A stretch of DNA of 64,000 bases from Campylobacter peloridis LMG 23910. Its GTDB lineage: Bacteria > Campylobacterota > Campylobacteria > Campylobacterales > Campylobacteraceae. The stretch lies in the NCBI RefSeq assembly GCF_000816785.1, contig NZ_CP007766.1, forward strand, positions 248,001 to 312,000, in the 5' to 3' direction. Below, in pieces: positions 1 through 9,095 of this stretch. The notes beneath the pieces were generated by a model, which saw nothing but the letters and a program-made list of their open reading frames with translations, was not told where the DNA came from and made no database searches. The translations under genes and the position numbers were made by a program. Numbering within the stretch: position 1 is the stretch's first letter; each line of letters opens with the position of its first letter.

Positions 1-2
1 GC

Positions 3-2381
3 AATATGGGTAATGAAAAAGCTAATGCTATAGAATGGTGGCATTTTGCTAAAGGATGGAATGAAGGTTTAGGGCATATTAGAAGTGTAGATGAATTTAA
101 ATTAGTAGGCAATATCGATTTTAGTGGCAATAAAGGCAAAGGCGAAGAAGGTAAAGACTGGAAAAATTATGCAAATTATTGTATAGATGGGTTGGGTTGC
201 ACTAATATGATAGTAGGCACTACTATGTATGAAAACGCTTTTAATAAAATTTTTGATGGACAAGGATATACTTTAAAAAATATCAATATTGATGCTACTG
301 CTATAGGAGAAAAAGTATTTAATATAGGCATTTTTGGTTATGCTAATAATGCAACTTTTAAAAATATTAATATAGATTATATGGGTGGTAGTATTAAATT
401 TAAAAATAATAATTATCAAGCTTCGCGTTATGTTGGTGGCTTTATTGGTCGTGCACTTGGTGTAAATTATGTGAATAATATCACATTAAAAAATATATCA
501 GAAATTAATGTTGATGGTAAAGGTGCTAACTATACTGGAGGTTTTGCTGGATCATTTGGAGGATATGGATCTAATATTTATATTGAAAATATAGGTAGTA
601 TTAAAAGCGTATTATCGGATAATTCTTCTAATATTCACTTTATTGGAGGTTTTGCTGGCGAGATTTATGGGATATTTTCAGATATAGCTTTAAAAAACAT
701 AGCAAGCATTAGTCAATACAATCATTTTATTAATGATATTTATGCACTAACAAGTATTGGAGGTTTTGCAGCTAATGCTAGTGGATCGTATAATAATATA
801 TATGTTAATGTTGGAGATATCTATATAAATCGTTATCCAGATAGAGGTTATATAGGTGGATTTGTAGGAGAATATGATGGGACTTATTCATATGCTAATA
901 ATGGTTTTCAAAATATAAAATTAAAGATAGGAAGCATTAAAACTGATAATAAAGGCTGGATAGGTGGACAAGGTGGTTTTATAGGAACTATCAGTGCTAG
1001 AGATAATTATGATGGTTCGCCAGTATATTTTAAAAATATATCAGTAGAAATTGATAAAGGAATTTATTCTTTATATGATTTTGGTGCTTTTATAGGCGAG
1101 ATAAACCCAGATTTTGCTAACACTACAGATAAAAAAATACTAGTTGATTTTTCAAATATAAATATATATTTTAATAAAAATTCAAAATCTAATTTAGATG
1201 GTAAATTTTTTGGTAGATTAAATGGTAAAGGAACATATACTTTCAACAACATCCACATCTATCATCACAAAGATGATTTAGCCAATGCAACAGCTGATAA
1301 AGACTATTGGAATGATTTTAATAAAAATGGTTATGTTTTTGATAAAATAAACATCCACACTTACACAGATGAAACTCAAGCAAATGCATATAAAGACTTT
1401 TTATCTAAAGCAAATTCCATAGAAAAACCAAACATCATTCCACCAACTATCACCCCTGATAATCCAAATAAACCAAGTGATAGCGATGTTATCTTAACAA
1501 GTGATGATTTACATCAAGATATCATACAAGGTATTATCGATAGTATAAGAAATGAAAAATATACTATTGATATTAAAAACTTATATAGTTTAATACAAGC
1601 TTTTAAAGGATTAAACAAAGATTCTAATGAAAATGAAATTAAAACTATAGTAAAAACACATTTGGGTATAAAAGATGATGATAAAGCTTTAAGTATAGCT
1701 CAAAGTATTAGCTTTTTATTGCATTATAATGAAATTAATTTTAACAACAAACTAGACAAAACAGCATTAGAGCTTTACAATAATCAAATCAAACCTAATG
1801 TTTTTAATACTTTAGAAATCATTACTTATTTAGATACCAATAAAAACAATATCATAGCACAGCTACAACAATATGAAAGCATAAAAAATGATTTTAAAAT
1901 TAAAGAACAAGCTTATTTTAAAGCCCAAGCTGAATTTAATAAACTTTTAGATTTAGTCAATAAAGGTAAGCTAAATTATAATGATCCTAAATTTACTCAA
2001 GCATTTGATAATTGGACTAAAGCATATAATGCTTATAATAGCTTATCTAATGATATAGGTGAGTTAAATTCTAAAGTAAATCAATACACTCAATATATCA
2101 ATACAACATTAGGATATAAACAATTTGCTTTTGTTAAATTTGACAATATCATTAAAACAGATTTAACCAAACCTATTCTTCCTGATATAGATAATTCTTT
2201 AGGTGGTGATAAACAACCTGTATTTGAACAAACTGCTTCACTTAATTTAATAGGCGATAATGCCATAGAAGAAGAGGAAGAAAAAAAAGAAATAGACGAA
2301 GCAGCACTAACTCAAAGAGCTAGAACTTGTATAGTAAGTGATAATTTTAAAACTATGAATCCTTGTGTAATAGGGTATTAA
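3..2381 (+). CDS. TpsA-type exoprotein, copy 1 (5' end outside window)
   Basis: C-terminal part of a large secreted two-partner-secretion exoprotein. The frame is open at the left edge. The first visible residues align with about residue 275 of the next gene, so the signal peptide and TPS domain lie outside; the ATG at 6 is not a credible start. Repeated GGF(A/I/V)G segments with I/L-rich strands resemble GLUG-type beta-helix repeats. A proline-rich linker near ORF residue 480, a helical region, then an acidic stretch (EEEEEKKEIDEAA) and a terminal cysteine pair (C-x11-C, four residues from the end) follow. Only 10 bases separate it from copy 2. Likely exported by the TpsB encoded at 9096. 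Its exact binding role is unknown. Confidence 0.85.
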   Translation, partial: NMGNEKANAIEWWHFAKGWNEGLGHIRSVDEFKLVGNIDFSGNKGKGEEGKDWKNYANYCIDGLGCTNMIVGTTMYENAFNKIFDGQGYTLKNINIDATAIGEKVFNIGIFGYANNATFKNINIDYMGGSIKFKNNNYQASRYVGGFIGRALGVNYVNNITLKNISEINVDGKGANYTGGFAGSFGGYGSNIYIENIGSIKSVLSDNSSNIHFIGGFAGEIYGIFSDIALKNIASISQYNHFINDIYALTSIGGFAANASGSYNNIYVNVGDIYINRYPDRGYIGGFVGEYDGTYSYANNGFQNIKLKIGSIKTDNKGWIGGQGGFIGTISARDNYDGSPVYFKNISVEIDKGIYSLYDFGAFIGEINPDFANTTDKKILVDFSNINIYFNKNSKSNLDGKFFGRLNGKGTYTFNNIHIYHHKDDLANATADKDYWNDFNKNGYVFDKINIHTYTDETQANAYKDFLSKANSIEKPNIIPPTITPDNPNKPSDSDVILTSDDLHQDIIQGIIDSIRNEKYTIDIKNLYSLIQAFKGLNKDSNENEIKTIVKTHLGIKDDDKALSIAQSISFLLHYNEINFNNKLDKTALELYNNQIKPNVFNTLEIITYLDTNKNNIIAQLQQYESIKNDFKIKEQAYFKAQAEFNKLLDLVNKGKLNYNDPKFTQAFDNWTKAYNAYNSLSNDIGELNSKVNQYTQYINTTLGYKQFAFVKFDNIIKTDLTKPILPDIDNSLGGDKQPVFEQTASLNLIGDNAIEEEEEKKEIDEAALTQRARTCIVSDNFKTMNPCVIGY

Positions 2382-2463
2382 GGAGAAAACAATGAAAACA
2401 CAAAATAAAACAATCCAACACATTTTACTTTCAGGAGTAGTTGCTTCATTGCTTTTTTCACCT
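2223..2463 (+). repeat. Junction repeat A between TpsA copies 1 and 2
   Basis: Covers the last about 50 codons of copy 1, the 10-base gap and the first about 24 codons of copy 2. It has the same length (241 bases) and nearly the same sequence as 5161-5401. Such long direct repeats could recombine, deleting or swapping one TpsA unit. Confidence 0.85.
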
Positions 2464-5319
2464 GCATTTGCCTTACCAAGTGGTGGTAAATTTACTCATG
2501 GCACAAGTGGAACTATAACTAAACCAAATAACACTACTATGAATATACATGGTAATAAAGTTAATTCTGTTATCCAATGGGGTGGTGGTTTTAATATAAA
2601 TAAAGGTGAAAGTGTAAATTTTGGTGGTAATAGTAAAAACTACTTAAACATAGCTCATGGAACAAATAAATCTACCATAGCAGGTGTATTAAATGCAAGT
2701 GGTAAGAATGTATTTTTAATCAATCCTAATGGAGTAATCATAGAAAAAGGTGGAATTATCAATGCTAATCGCTTTGTAGCTTCTACTTCATCGATGGATA
2801 GCAAGGCTATGCAAGAATTTGCAAACGGACAATACGCAAATGGAAAGACTATAGACTATGCAACTTTCTCACCTGTATTTAAACCAAATGGTGGTAATGT
2901 AGTTAATATGGGTGGTATTCTTGATGTTAAAAACATTACATTTCAAGGCAATAAAGTAATCTTAAATGCAAATACAAACTATACTGAAAAAGATAAATTT
3001 ATATCAGCTAATAATATTACATTAGAAGGTAAAGAAGTATATATAGATGTTGGCAATATAAATGGAGATAAAATTCAAAATATAAAAATTTCTGCAGATA
3101 AAGGTTCTATGTACTTAAATGCTAGTGGATATTATTATAATCCTAATTCTTTTTTAGTTTTTGATAAATATAGAAATTCAAATAGCAATTTTAAAGTATA
3201 TAAATATGTGGGTATAGGTTCTGTGCAAGATTGGTGGCATTTTGCTAAAGGTTGGAATGATAACAAAGAAGGTTTTAGAAGTGTCGCAAATGAGTATAGA
3301 CTGACTAATAATATTAATTTTGATGGAAAAAATAAAAACTATGCAAATTATTGTATAGATGGGCTAGGTTGTACTAATATGATAGTGGCTGCTAAATATG
3401 ATAATGTTTTTAATAAAACTTTTGATGGACAAGGGTTTGTTTTAAGCAATATTAATATAGATACGACTGATATAACAGGTGCTGATTTTTCTGGTATATT
3501 TGGAAGAGTTAATAACGCAACTTTTAAAAATATCAAAATAGATTATAACCAAGGCAGTATAATAAACAATAGCGATAGATTTAGTTACAATGCTGGTGGT
3601 TTTATAGGTTATAGTGAACAAAGTAATTTTAGTAATATAAGTCTTGAAAATATTAATAATATATCTTCTAAGGGCTCATCGTGGGTTTTTGTAGGCGGTT
3701 TTGTAGGCGGCTCTACATCTAGTAAATTTGAAAATATAAAAATTAATAATATAAATAAAATAGAAGTAATAGGCGATGAATATTCTGCATTTGCTAGAGC
3801 TGGAGGTTTTATAGGACATATTAGTACAGATAAGCGTAATGATACATTATTTAACAAAATAGAGCTTAGTAATATAGATAATATTATCACAAATAGTAGT
3901 GGTGATGTATCTTCTGGAGGATTTGTTGGTAGCATTAGAACTAGAGAGCTTTTTGGTATGGAAAAAATACGATTTTTTGATATTACTTTATCAAACATTG
4001 AAAATATTAAATCCAATGCAATTGGTGATGAATCTGTAGCTAGTTCTGGAGGTTTTTTTGGAGCTTTATCAGACGATAATGGAAAGGTAAGTTTTGAATT
4101 TAATAACATAGCTATAAAAAATATAACTTCTATCGTTGCAACAGGCAATAAATCTTATGCTAGTGGCTTTGGCAATAAAGAAGATAGCGATAAAAGTAAT
4201 AATTCTAATTTCACAAATATTTTTATTTATTTTAATCCTAATGCTGTAATTAGTGCAAATGATAAGAATAATGTAGATATATTTACAAATCTTTTAAAAG
4301 CAAATACAAACAATATACAAATATATCATAAAAACGGAAGTTTTAATGGGATTAATAATCAACATGATCTTTCTTTACTAAAAAAATACAATACTAATGA
4401 GCTAGAACAAGAATTTGCAAATGCCATAAAAGGCATTAAGCTTCCTAGCATAAACACACCTTCTAATGTTGGAAAACCTAGCTTACCAGATGTTGAAGCT
4501 ATAAAGAATGAAAATATAGAATTTCAAAATCAATGGTTAAACAAAGAAGTTGTTCAAGCTATATTAGATGATATTTTAAATGGAAAATATAGAGTAAGTA
4601 TAAATAAATTTGGTGAAATTCAATTCCATGTAAGTAGTGTAAATGGAGTGGTGATTACATTAGATTCTATTAAACAAAGTTTGGATTTTCTAGATAAACT
4701 TAAAGAGGAAAATTCAACTTGGGAAGCTAATGAATTAAAAAGTATTTATACAAAATACAATAAAGCTTTGAAAATAAAAGATGAATTTGTGAATGCACAA
4801 AAGCACCTTTTTGACAACGATAAAAATTCTTTTTACAAAACATATGCAGAATACGAAAAAGAATTAATGCTTTATAATTCTTATGTTAAAAAAATAGAAA
4901 GTGGCCAAATGAGTATTAATGATTCTGTTTTTTTAGCTAGCCTTGATAAAATCAATACTTTGGCAAAAATATTACAAGAAAAAAGAGATAAAGTAAATGC
5001 TATAGCGGATAATCTAAACAAAGAAAATATTGCATATAAAAATTATGGTTATAGTAATTTTAAATTTTTGGGTGATTTTGCAACTGATTTTGTGCATAAT
5101 CCTCAAAGTCCAGATGTTGATACACCAAACAAACCAGAACTTCCTAAATATGATCAAGATTTTGAACAAACTGCGTCTTTAAATTTAATAGGCGATAATG
5201 CCATAGAAGAAGAGGAAGAAGAAAAAGAAATAGACGAAGCAGCTATTACTCAAAGAACTAAAACCTGTATAGTAAGTGATAATTTTAAAACTATGAATCC
5301 TTGCGTGGTAGGGTATTAA
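2392..5319 (+). CDS. TpsA-type exoprotein (filamentous haemagglutinin-like adhesin), copy 2
   Basis: Complete 975-residue two-partner-secretion exoprotein. A signal peptide (residues 1-28, ending FSPAFA-LPSGG) is followed by the TPS secretion domain with the NPNGV motif at 111-115 (family NPNG(I/L) signature). GLUG-like repeats (GGFIG, GGFVG) occupy about 380-640, then comes a Pro-rich linker near 690 and a helical tail. The C-terminus is acidic and carries Cys959 and Cys971. The start follows GGAG at good spacing. The first 28 codons and the last 50 are nearly identical to copy 3, while the repeat region diverges. Family knowledge predicts TpsB-dependent export; adhesion is inferred. No toxin or peptidase domain is visible. 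Confidence 0.9.
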   Translation: MKTQNKTIQHILLSGVVASLLFSPAFALPSGGKFTHGTSGTITKPNNTTMNIHGNKVNSVIQWGGGFNINKGESVNFGGNSKNYLNIAHGTNKSTIAGVLNASGKNVFLINPNGVIIEKGGIINANRFVASTSSMDSKAMQEFANGQYANGKTIDYATFSPVFKPNGGNVVNMGGILDVKNITFQGNKVILNANTNYTEKDKFISANNITLEGKEVYIDVGNINGDKIQNIKISADKGSMYLNASGYYYNPNSFLVFDKYRNSNSNFKVYKYVGIGSVQDWWHFAKGWNDNKEGFRSVANEYRLTNNINFDGKNKNYANYCIDGLGCTNMIVAAKYDNVFNKTFDGQGFVLSNINIDTTDITGADFSGIFGRVNNATFKNIKIDYNQGSIINNSDRFSYNAGGFIGYSEQSNFSNISLENINNISSKGSSWVFVGGFVGGSTSSKFENIKINNINKIEVIGDEYSAFARAGGFIGHISTDKRNDTLFNKIELSNIDNIITNSSGDVSSGGFVGSIRTRELFGMEKIRFFDITLSNIENIKSNAIGDESVASSGGFFGALSDDNGKVSFEFNNIAIKNITSIVATGNKSYASGFGNKEDSDKSNNSNFTNIFIYFNPNAVISANDKNNVDIFTNLLKANTNNIQIYHKNGSFNGINNQHDLSLLKKYNTNELEQEFANAIKGIKLPSINTPSNVGKPSLPDVEAIKNENIEFQNQWLNKEVVQAILDDILNGKYRVSINKFGEIQFHVSSVNGVVITLDSIKQSLDFLDKLKEENSTWEANELKSIYTKYNKALKIKDEFVNAQKHLFDNDKNSFYKTYAEYEKELMLYNSYVKKIESGQMSINDSVFLASLDKINTLAKILQEKRDKVNAIADNLNKENIAYKNYGYSNFKFLGDFATDFVHNPQSPDVDTPNKPELPKYDQDFEQTASLNLIGDNAIEEEEEEKEIDEAAITQRTKTCIVSDNFKTMNPCVVGY

Positions 5320-5401
5320 GGAGAAAACAATGAAAACACAAAATAAAACAATCCATCACATTTTACTTTCAGGAGTAGTTGCTTCATTACTTTTTTCACC
5401 T
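5161..5401 (+). repeat. Junction repeat B between TpsA copies 2 and 3
   Basis: Second copy of the 241-base junction repeat. In the part after the stop codon I count only two differences from the first copy. A third copy of the coding 3' portion alone ends copy 3 (about 8606-8764). Confidence 0.85.
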
Positions 5402-8400
5402 TTAGCAGCAATTAGTCCTAATGCCTTGCCAAGTGGTGGTAAATTTACTCATGGCACAAGTGGAACTATAAATGTCAGCGGTAATAATATGCATATAAAT
5501 GGTAATAAAGTTAATTCTGTTATCCAATGGGGTGGTGGTTTTAATATAGGCAAAGACGCACAGGTTCATTTTGGAAAAGGACAAAGTGGACAAAACTACC
5601 TAAACATTGCTCATGGAACAAATAAATCTACCATAGATGGGTTATTAAATGCAAGCGGTAATAATGTATTTTTAATCAATCCTAATGGAGTAATCATCAC
5701 TAAAAATGGAACTATCAATGCTAATCGCTTTGTAGCTTCTACTTCATCTATGAGTAATGAGGATATGAATAAATTTGCAAAGCTAACTAAAGAACAAGGT
5801 GCTTCTTTTTCTCCTGTATTTAAAGCAAATAAACTTGGCAATGTAGTAAATTTGGGTAATATCAATGCTAATAAAGTATTGCTTATAGGCAATAAAGTAG
5901 ATATACAAAATGGTAATATCCATGGTATGCATAATGAAGGTGCTAGTGGTAATGCTTTAAAAACTTCAAGTGGCAAAACAGCTAATGAAATTCATTTAGT
6001 AGGCAATGAAGTAAATATACAAGCTGATAAAGTAAAATCAAATAAAATTATAATGAGTGCTTATGAAAAAGCTTTTTTTCAACAAGGCACTAAGGGTTTT
6101 TATTTATCGAATAATTTTGAAGCAAAAGATTATGAAGGTGGAAAAGAAAATTTAAATGGTAAAACTTATATCAAAGACAGAAATGATAATAGATTTACCA
6201 AACATGCGACTATAGCTGATGTAGAAGATTGGTGGTATTTTGCAAAAGACTTAAGCAGCTCTTTGAATATGCAAGGATTTTTTAACTTATTTAAGCTCAC
6301 TAGTGATATAGATTTTGGTGGTAATCAAAATAAAAACTATGCAGATTATTGCTTGAGTTCTGGAAAGTGTGTTAATATGATGATTAATGCTAATGGTATA
6401 AATCTTGATGGGCAAGGTTATACACTTAAAAACATCAATATAAACTCAAATCAAAGCAATACAGGTGTTTTTGGAAGCTTAGAAAATTCAACTATAAAAA
6501 ATTTAAAAATAGATTATAAAAATGGCGATATTCACTCAACAGGAAATAACACCGGAGCTTTTGCTGGTAGTTTAAAAAATAGTCATATCGAAAATATAAT
6601 TTTACAAAATGTAGGAAATATCACAGGTTCTAGTAAAAATGTAGGTGGATTTGTGGGTTATTCTAGTGGCAATACCTTTAACAAAATACAATTAAAATCC
6701 ATTGATTTGATTGAATCAAAAGTAGATATAAATGGTGATTTTGATAAGCACATAAATTTATCTATAGGTGGTTTTATTGGCAGTAGTAATAATGATGATA
6801 TTTCACATATTTTAGTAAGCAATATACAAAAAATAAAAGGTGAATTAAGAATGAACAAAGGAAATTCTTCTATTCATGTGGGTGGATTTGTTGGTAATAC
6901 AACAAATACTAAATTTGATTATATTTCTTTAAGTAATATTAATTCTATAGAAAATATATATGCTAACTCCACCTCTAGTTCAAACAATTTCTCATATACA
7001 GGTGGTTTTGCTGGAAGAATTTATGGTGGTGATTTTGCAAATATTAAAATTGATAATATTACTACCATTAAAAGCGATGCAACTGCAGATTCTTTATATT
7101 TAGGTGGTTTTGCTGGCCGTATAAATGAAAATGATAATTCTAAAAAAGCAATTTTGCAAAATATTTCTATAAGCAATATAAATAATATTAGTGCAAAAAC
7201 TAATAAGGTTCATAATGTAGGCGGTTTTGCTGGACATACATATAAAGATGTAAGTATAAATAATGTTTCTATTAATAATATAAATTCTATTTTTGCAGAA
7301 AATGGATTAAATGCAAATATAGGTGGATTTATAGGGCATATTGGTAATGGTAAATATGAAAATATCAGCATTAATCATTTGGGTGAGATAAAATCATCAA
7401 AAGCCAAATTTGCTATTTTAGGTGGTTTTGCTGGGGTTATTTCTGAAGGATATTTTAAAAATATTGTTTTAAATGATATAAGAAAATTTACTATTTTAGG
7501 TGGTTTTAATTCTAGTTTGGGTGGTTTTGCTGGGGAGTTGGGTTCATATAATAATCCTACCGCTACACTTGAAAATATTTTTATGTATTATGATCCTCAA
7601 GCAATCATTAATTCTAATCAAGGAACATTTAAAATTGGTAAATTTTATGGACAAAAACGCACAAAAAAAGCTACTTATTATTTTAAAAATAATCATATTT
7701 ATTATAAAAATGGAACTTTAACTAATGCAACAGCTGATCAAAGTGGGAATGGTAAAGATTTTACTTTGCATGCTTATGATACTAACGGATATGAAACTTT
7801 TAAAAACAGCTTGAAATTACAAGGCTTAAAAGAAATTGATTGTGGTGGCGGTAAAAAATGTTTAGTTCTTACTAATGATTTTAATGTAAATGAGCCTATA
7901 GTATCTAAACCAAGCAAGCCATCAACACCACAAATTCCAAGTGTAATTGAAGTAAATTTAGAAAAAGATGATTTATACATAGATGTTATTGAAGATATAC
8001 TAAATGATATTTTAGATGGAGATTATACCGCTTATATAGATGATCTTGGAAACATAATCTTTAAAGATTCTAGTGTAAATGGTAAGGTTATTACACTACA
8101 ATCCATTTCTGAAAGTTTAGATTTTTTAGAACAACTTTATAAACAAAATGGTATGCAAGATAAATTAAGTGATAATTATAAAAAATACACTAAAGCTTTA
8201 GCTTTGAAAAATTATCTTGTAAATACAATACAACCTATGATAAATGATGCTAAAGGTGATATTTCTAAATTTAAAGACTTGTTAGCAAAATATAATGAAA
8301 AATTAAAAATATACAATGAATATGTAGAAAAAATCAACAACAAAGAAATGAGTATATCTAATCCTGAATTTACAAACACCTTAAAAGAGTTAGAAGCTTA

Positions 8401-8767
8401 CATTTCCACTTTAAATGCTTATAAAAATAAAGTTGATTTTGTTAATTCTAATATAGAAAATAATTTCAATATCAAAGAAAATTATTTTTATACTAATTTT
8501 AAAATAAAGGGCAAATTAGAAACTTTAGAATTTTCCTCTAATATACAAACACCAAATATTCCAGATGAACCAAACAAACCAGAACTTCCTAAATATGATC
8601 AAGATTTTGAACAAACTGCTTCACTTAATTTAATAGGTGATAATACCATAGAAGAAGAGGAAGAAGAAAAAGAAATAGACGAAGCAGCTACTACTCAAAG
8701 AGCTAGAATTTGTATAGTAAGTGATAATTTTAAAACCATGAATCCTTGTGCGGTAGAAATGTATTAG
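5330..8767 (+). CDS. TpsA-type exoprotein (filamentous haemagglutinin-like adhesin), copy 3
   Basis: Complete 1145-residue paralogue of copy 2 and the longest of the three visible. It has the same Sec signal peptide with a five-residue insert before LPSGG, a TPS domain with NPNGV, and an expanded set of about a dozen GGF(A/V/I)G repeats from roughly 380 to 730. A Pro-rich linker (SKPSKPSTPQIP) precedes a helical region, the acidic EEEEEEKEIDEAA stretch and Cys1128/Cys1140 near the end. The extra repeats explain its length. It closes the tandem array: the next 330 bases hold hairpins but no gene, and then tpsB begins. Secretion by that TpsB is inferred from adjacency and family logic. Confidence 0.9.
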   Translation: MKTQNKTIHHILLSGVVASLLFSPLAAISPNALPSGGKFTHGTSGTINVSGNNMHINGNKVNSVIQWGGGFNIGKDAQVHFGKGQSGQNYLNIAHGTNKSTIDGLLNASGNNVFLINPNGVIITKNGTINANRFVASTSSMSNEDMNKFAKLTKEQGASFSPVFKANKLGNVVNLGNINANKVLLIGNKVDIQNGNIHGMHNEGASGNALKTSSGKTANEIHLVGNEVNIQADKVKSNKIIMSAYEKAFFQQGTKGFYLSNNFEAKDYEGGKENLNGKTYIKDRNDNRFTKHATIADVEDWWYFAKDLSSSLNMQGFFNLFKLTSDIDFGGNQNKNYADYCLSSGKCVNMMINANGINLDGQGYTLKNININSNQSNTGVFGSLENSTIKNLKIDYKNGDIHSTGNNTGAFAGSLKNSHIENIILQNVGNITGSSKNVGGFVGYSSGNTFNKIQLKSIDLIESKVDINGDFDKHINLSIGGFIGSSNNDDISHILVSNIQKIKGELRMNKGNSSIHVGGFVGNTTNTKFDYISLSNINSIENIYANSTSSSNNFSYTGGFAGRIYGGDFANIKIDNITTIKSDATADSLYLGGFAGRINENDNSKKAILQNISISNINNISAKTNKVHNVGGFAGHTYKDVSINNVSINNINSIFAENGLNANIGGFIGHIGNGKYENISINHLGEIKSSKAKFAILGGFAGVISEGYFKNIVLNDIRKFTILGGFNSSLGGFAGELGSYNNPTATLENIFMYYDPQAIINSNQGTFKIGKFYGQKRTKKATYYFKNNHIYYKNGTLTNATADQSGNGKDFTLHAYDTNGYETFKNSLKLQGLKEIDCGGGKKCLVLTNDFNVNEPIVSKPSKPSTPQIPSVIEVNLEKDDLYIDVIEDILNDILDGDYTAYIDDLGNIIFKDSSVNGKVITLQSISESLDFLEQLYKQNGMQDKLSDNYKKYTKALALKNYLVNTIQPMINDAKGDISKFKDLLAKYNEKLKIYNEYVEKINNKEMSISNPEFTNTLKELEAYISTLNAYKNKVDFVNSNIENNFNIKENYFYTNFKIKGKLETLEFSSNIQTPNIPDEPNKPELPKYDQDFEQTASLNLIGDNTIEEEEEEKEIDEAATTQRARICIVSDNFKTMNPCAVEMY

Positions 8768-8777
8768 AGGGATTAAA

Positions 8778-8806
8778 TTAACACTAGAATTTACTTCTAG
8801 TGTTAA
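8778..8806 (+). terminator. Perfect 12-bp stem-loop after TpsA copy 3
   Basis: Arms 8778-8789 and 8795-8806 are exact reverse complements around a 5-base loop, 11 bases after the stop codon. There is no T-tract behind it, so it may be an RNA 3' stabilizer or partial terminator rather than a classical intrinsic terminator. It overlaps a second inverted repeat at 8803-8839, so the two structures could be alternatives. Confidence 0.6.
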
Positions 8807-8839
8807 TAACGAGTTTTGTTAAAGAAACATCGTTATTAA
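8803..8839 (+). other. Second, overlapping 10-bp inverted repeat
   Basis: Arms 8803-8812 and 8830-8839 are exact reverse complements with a 17-base loop. They share four bases with the preceding stem, so only one structure can form fully at a time. Confidence 0.55.
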
Positions 8840-9013
8840 ACCATATTAAAGTTAATATATAATAAACAAAAGAAATATAAATAAAATTAATTTATATAAT
8901 CAATGTTAAAATAAATTTATAATATAAAATATATAAATAATTTAAAAAAATAAAAATTATATTTATATTTAAGAAAAAATTAAATATAATAAACATTTTA
9001 AATAAATAAATTA

Positions 9014-9061
9014 AAAACTATTTAAGTAAATATTAAGACTAATACTTACTTAAATAGTTTT
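9014..9061 (+). promoter_or_regulatory. Long hairpin in the leader of tpsB
   Basis: Arms 9014-9029 and 9046-9061 form a perfect 16-bp stem. After one A-C mismatch, five more pairs (9031-9035 with 9040-9044) close a 4-base loop. It ends 34 bases before the tpsB start codon. The rest of 8840-9013 is nearly pure A/T, with no ORF. The hairpin could terminate or attenuate transcription coming from tpsA, or process the mRNA. Confidence 0.6.
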
Positions 9062-9095
9062 AAAAAAGCTATTAAATCCAATAAGGAAAAACCAA

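Noticed and set aside
6-2381. ATG at position 6 as the start of TpsA copy 1
   Set aside because: The frame is open upstream to the edge and the protein lacks the signal peptide and TPS domain present in the paralogues, so the gene is cut by the window.
3609-4148. 179-codon open frame on the minus strand inside TpsA copy 2
   Set aside because: Antisense to a clear coding frame. The repetitive, low-complexity TpsA sequence leaves the opposite strand open; there is no ribosome site and no recognisable protein.
380-8000. CRISPR-like or short tandem DNA repeats in the TpsA genes
   Set aside because: The periodicity is at protein level (GGFxG segments), with variable spacing and diverged bases; no constant repeat-spacer pattern and no cas genes.
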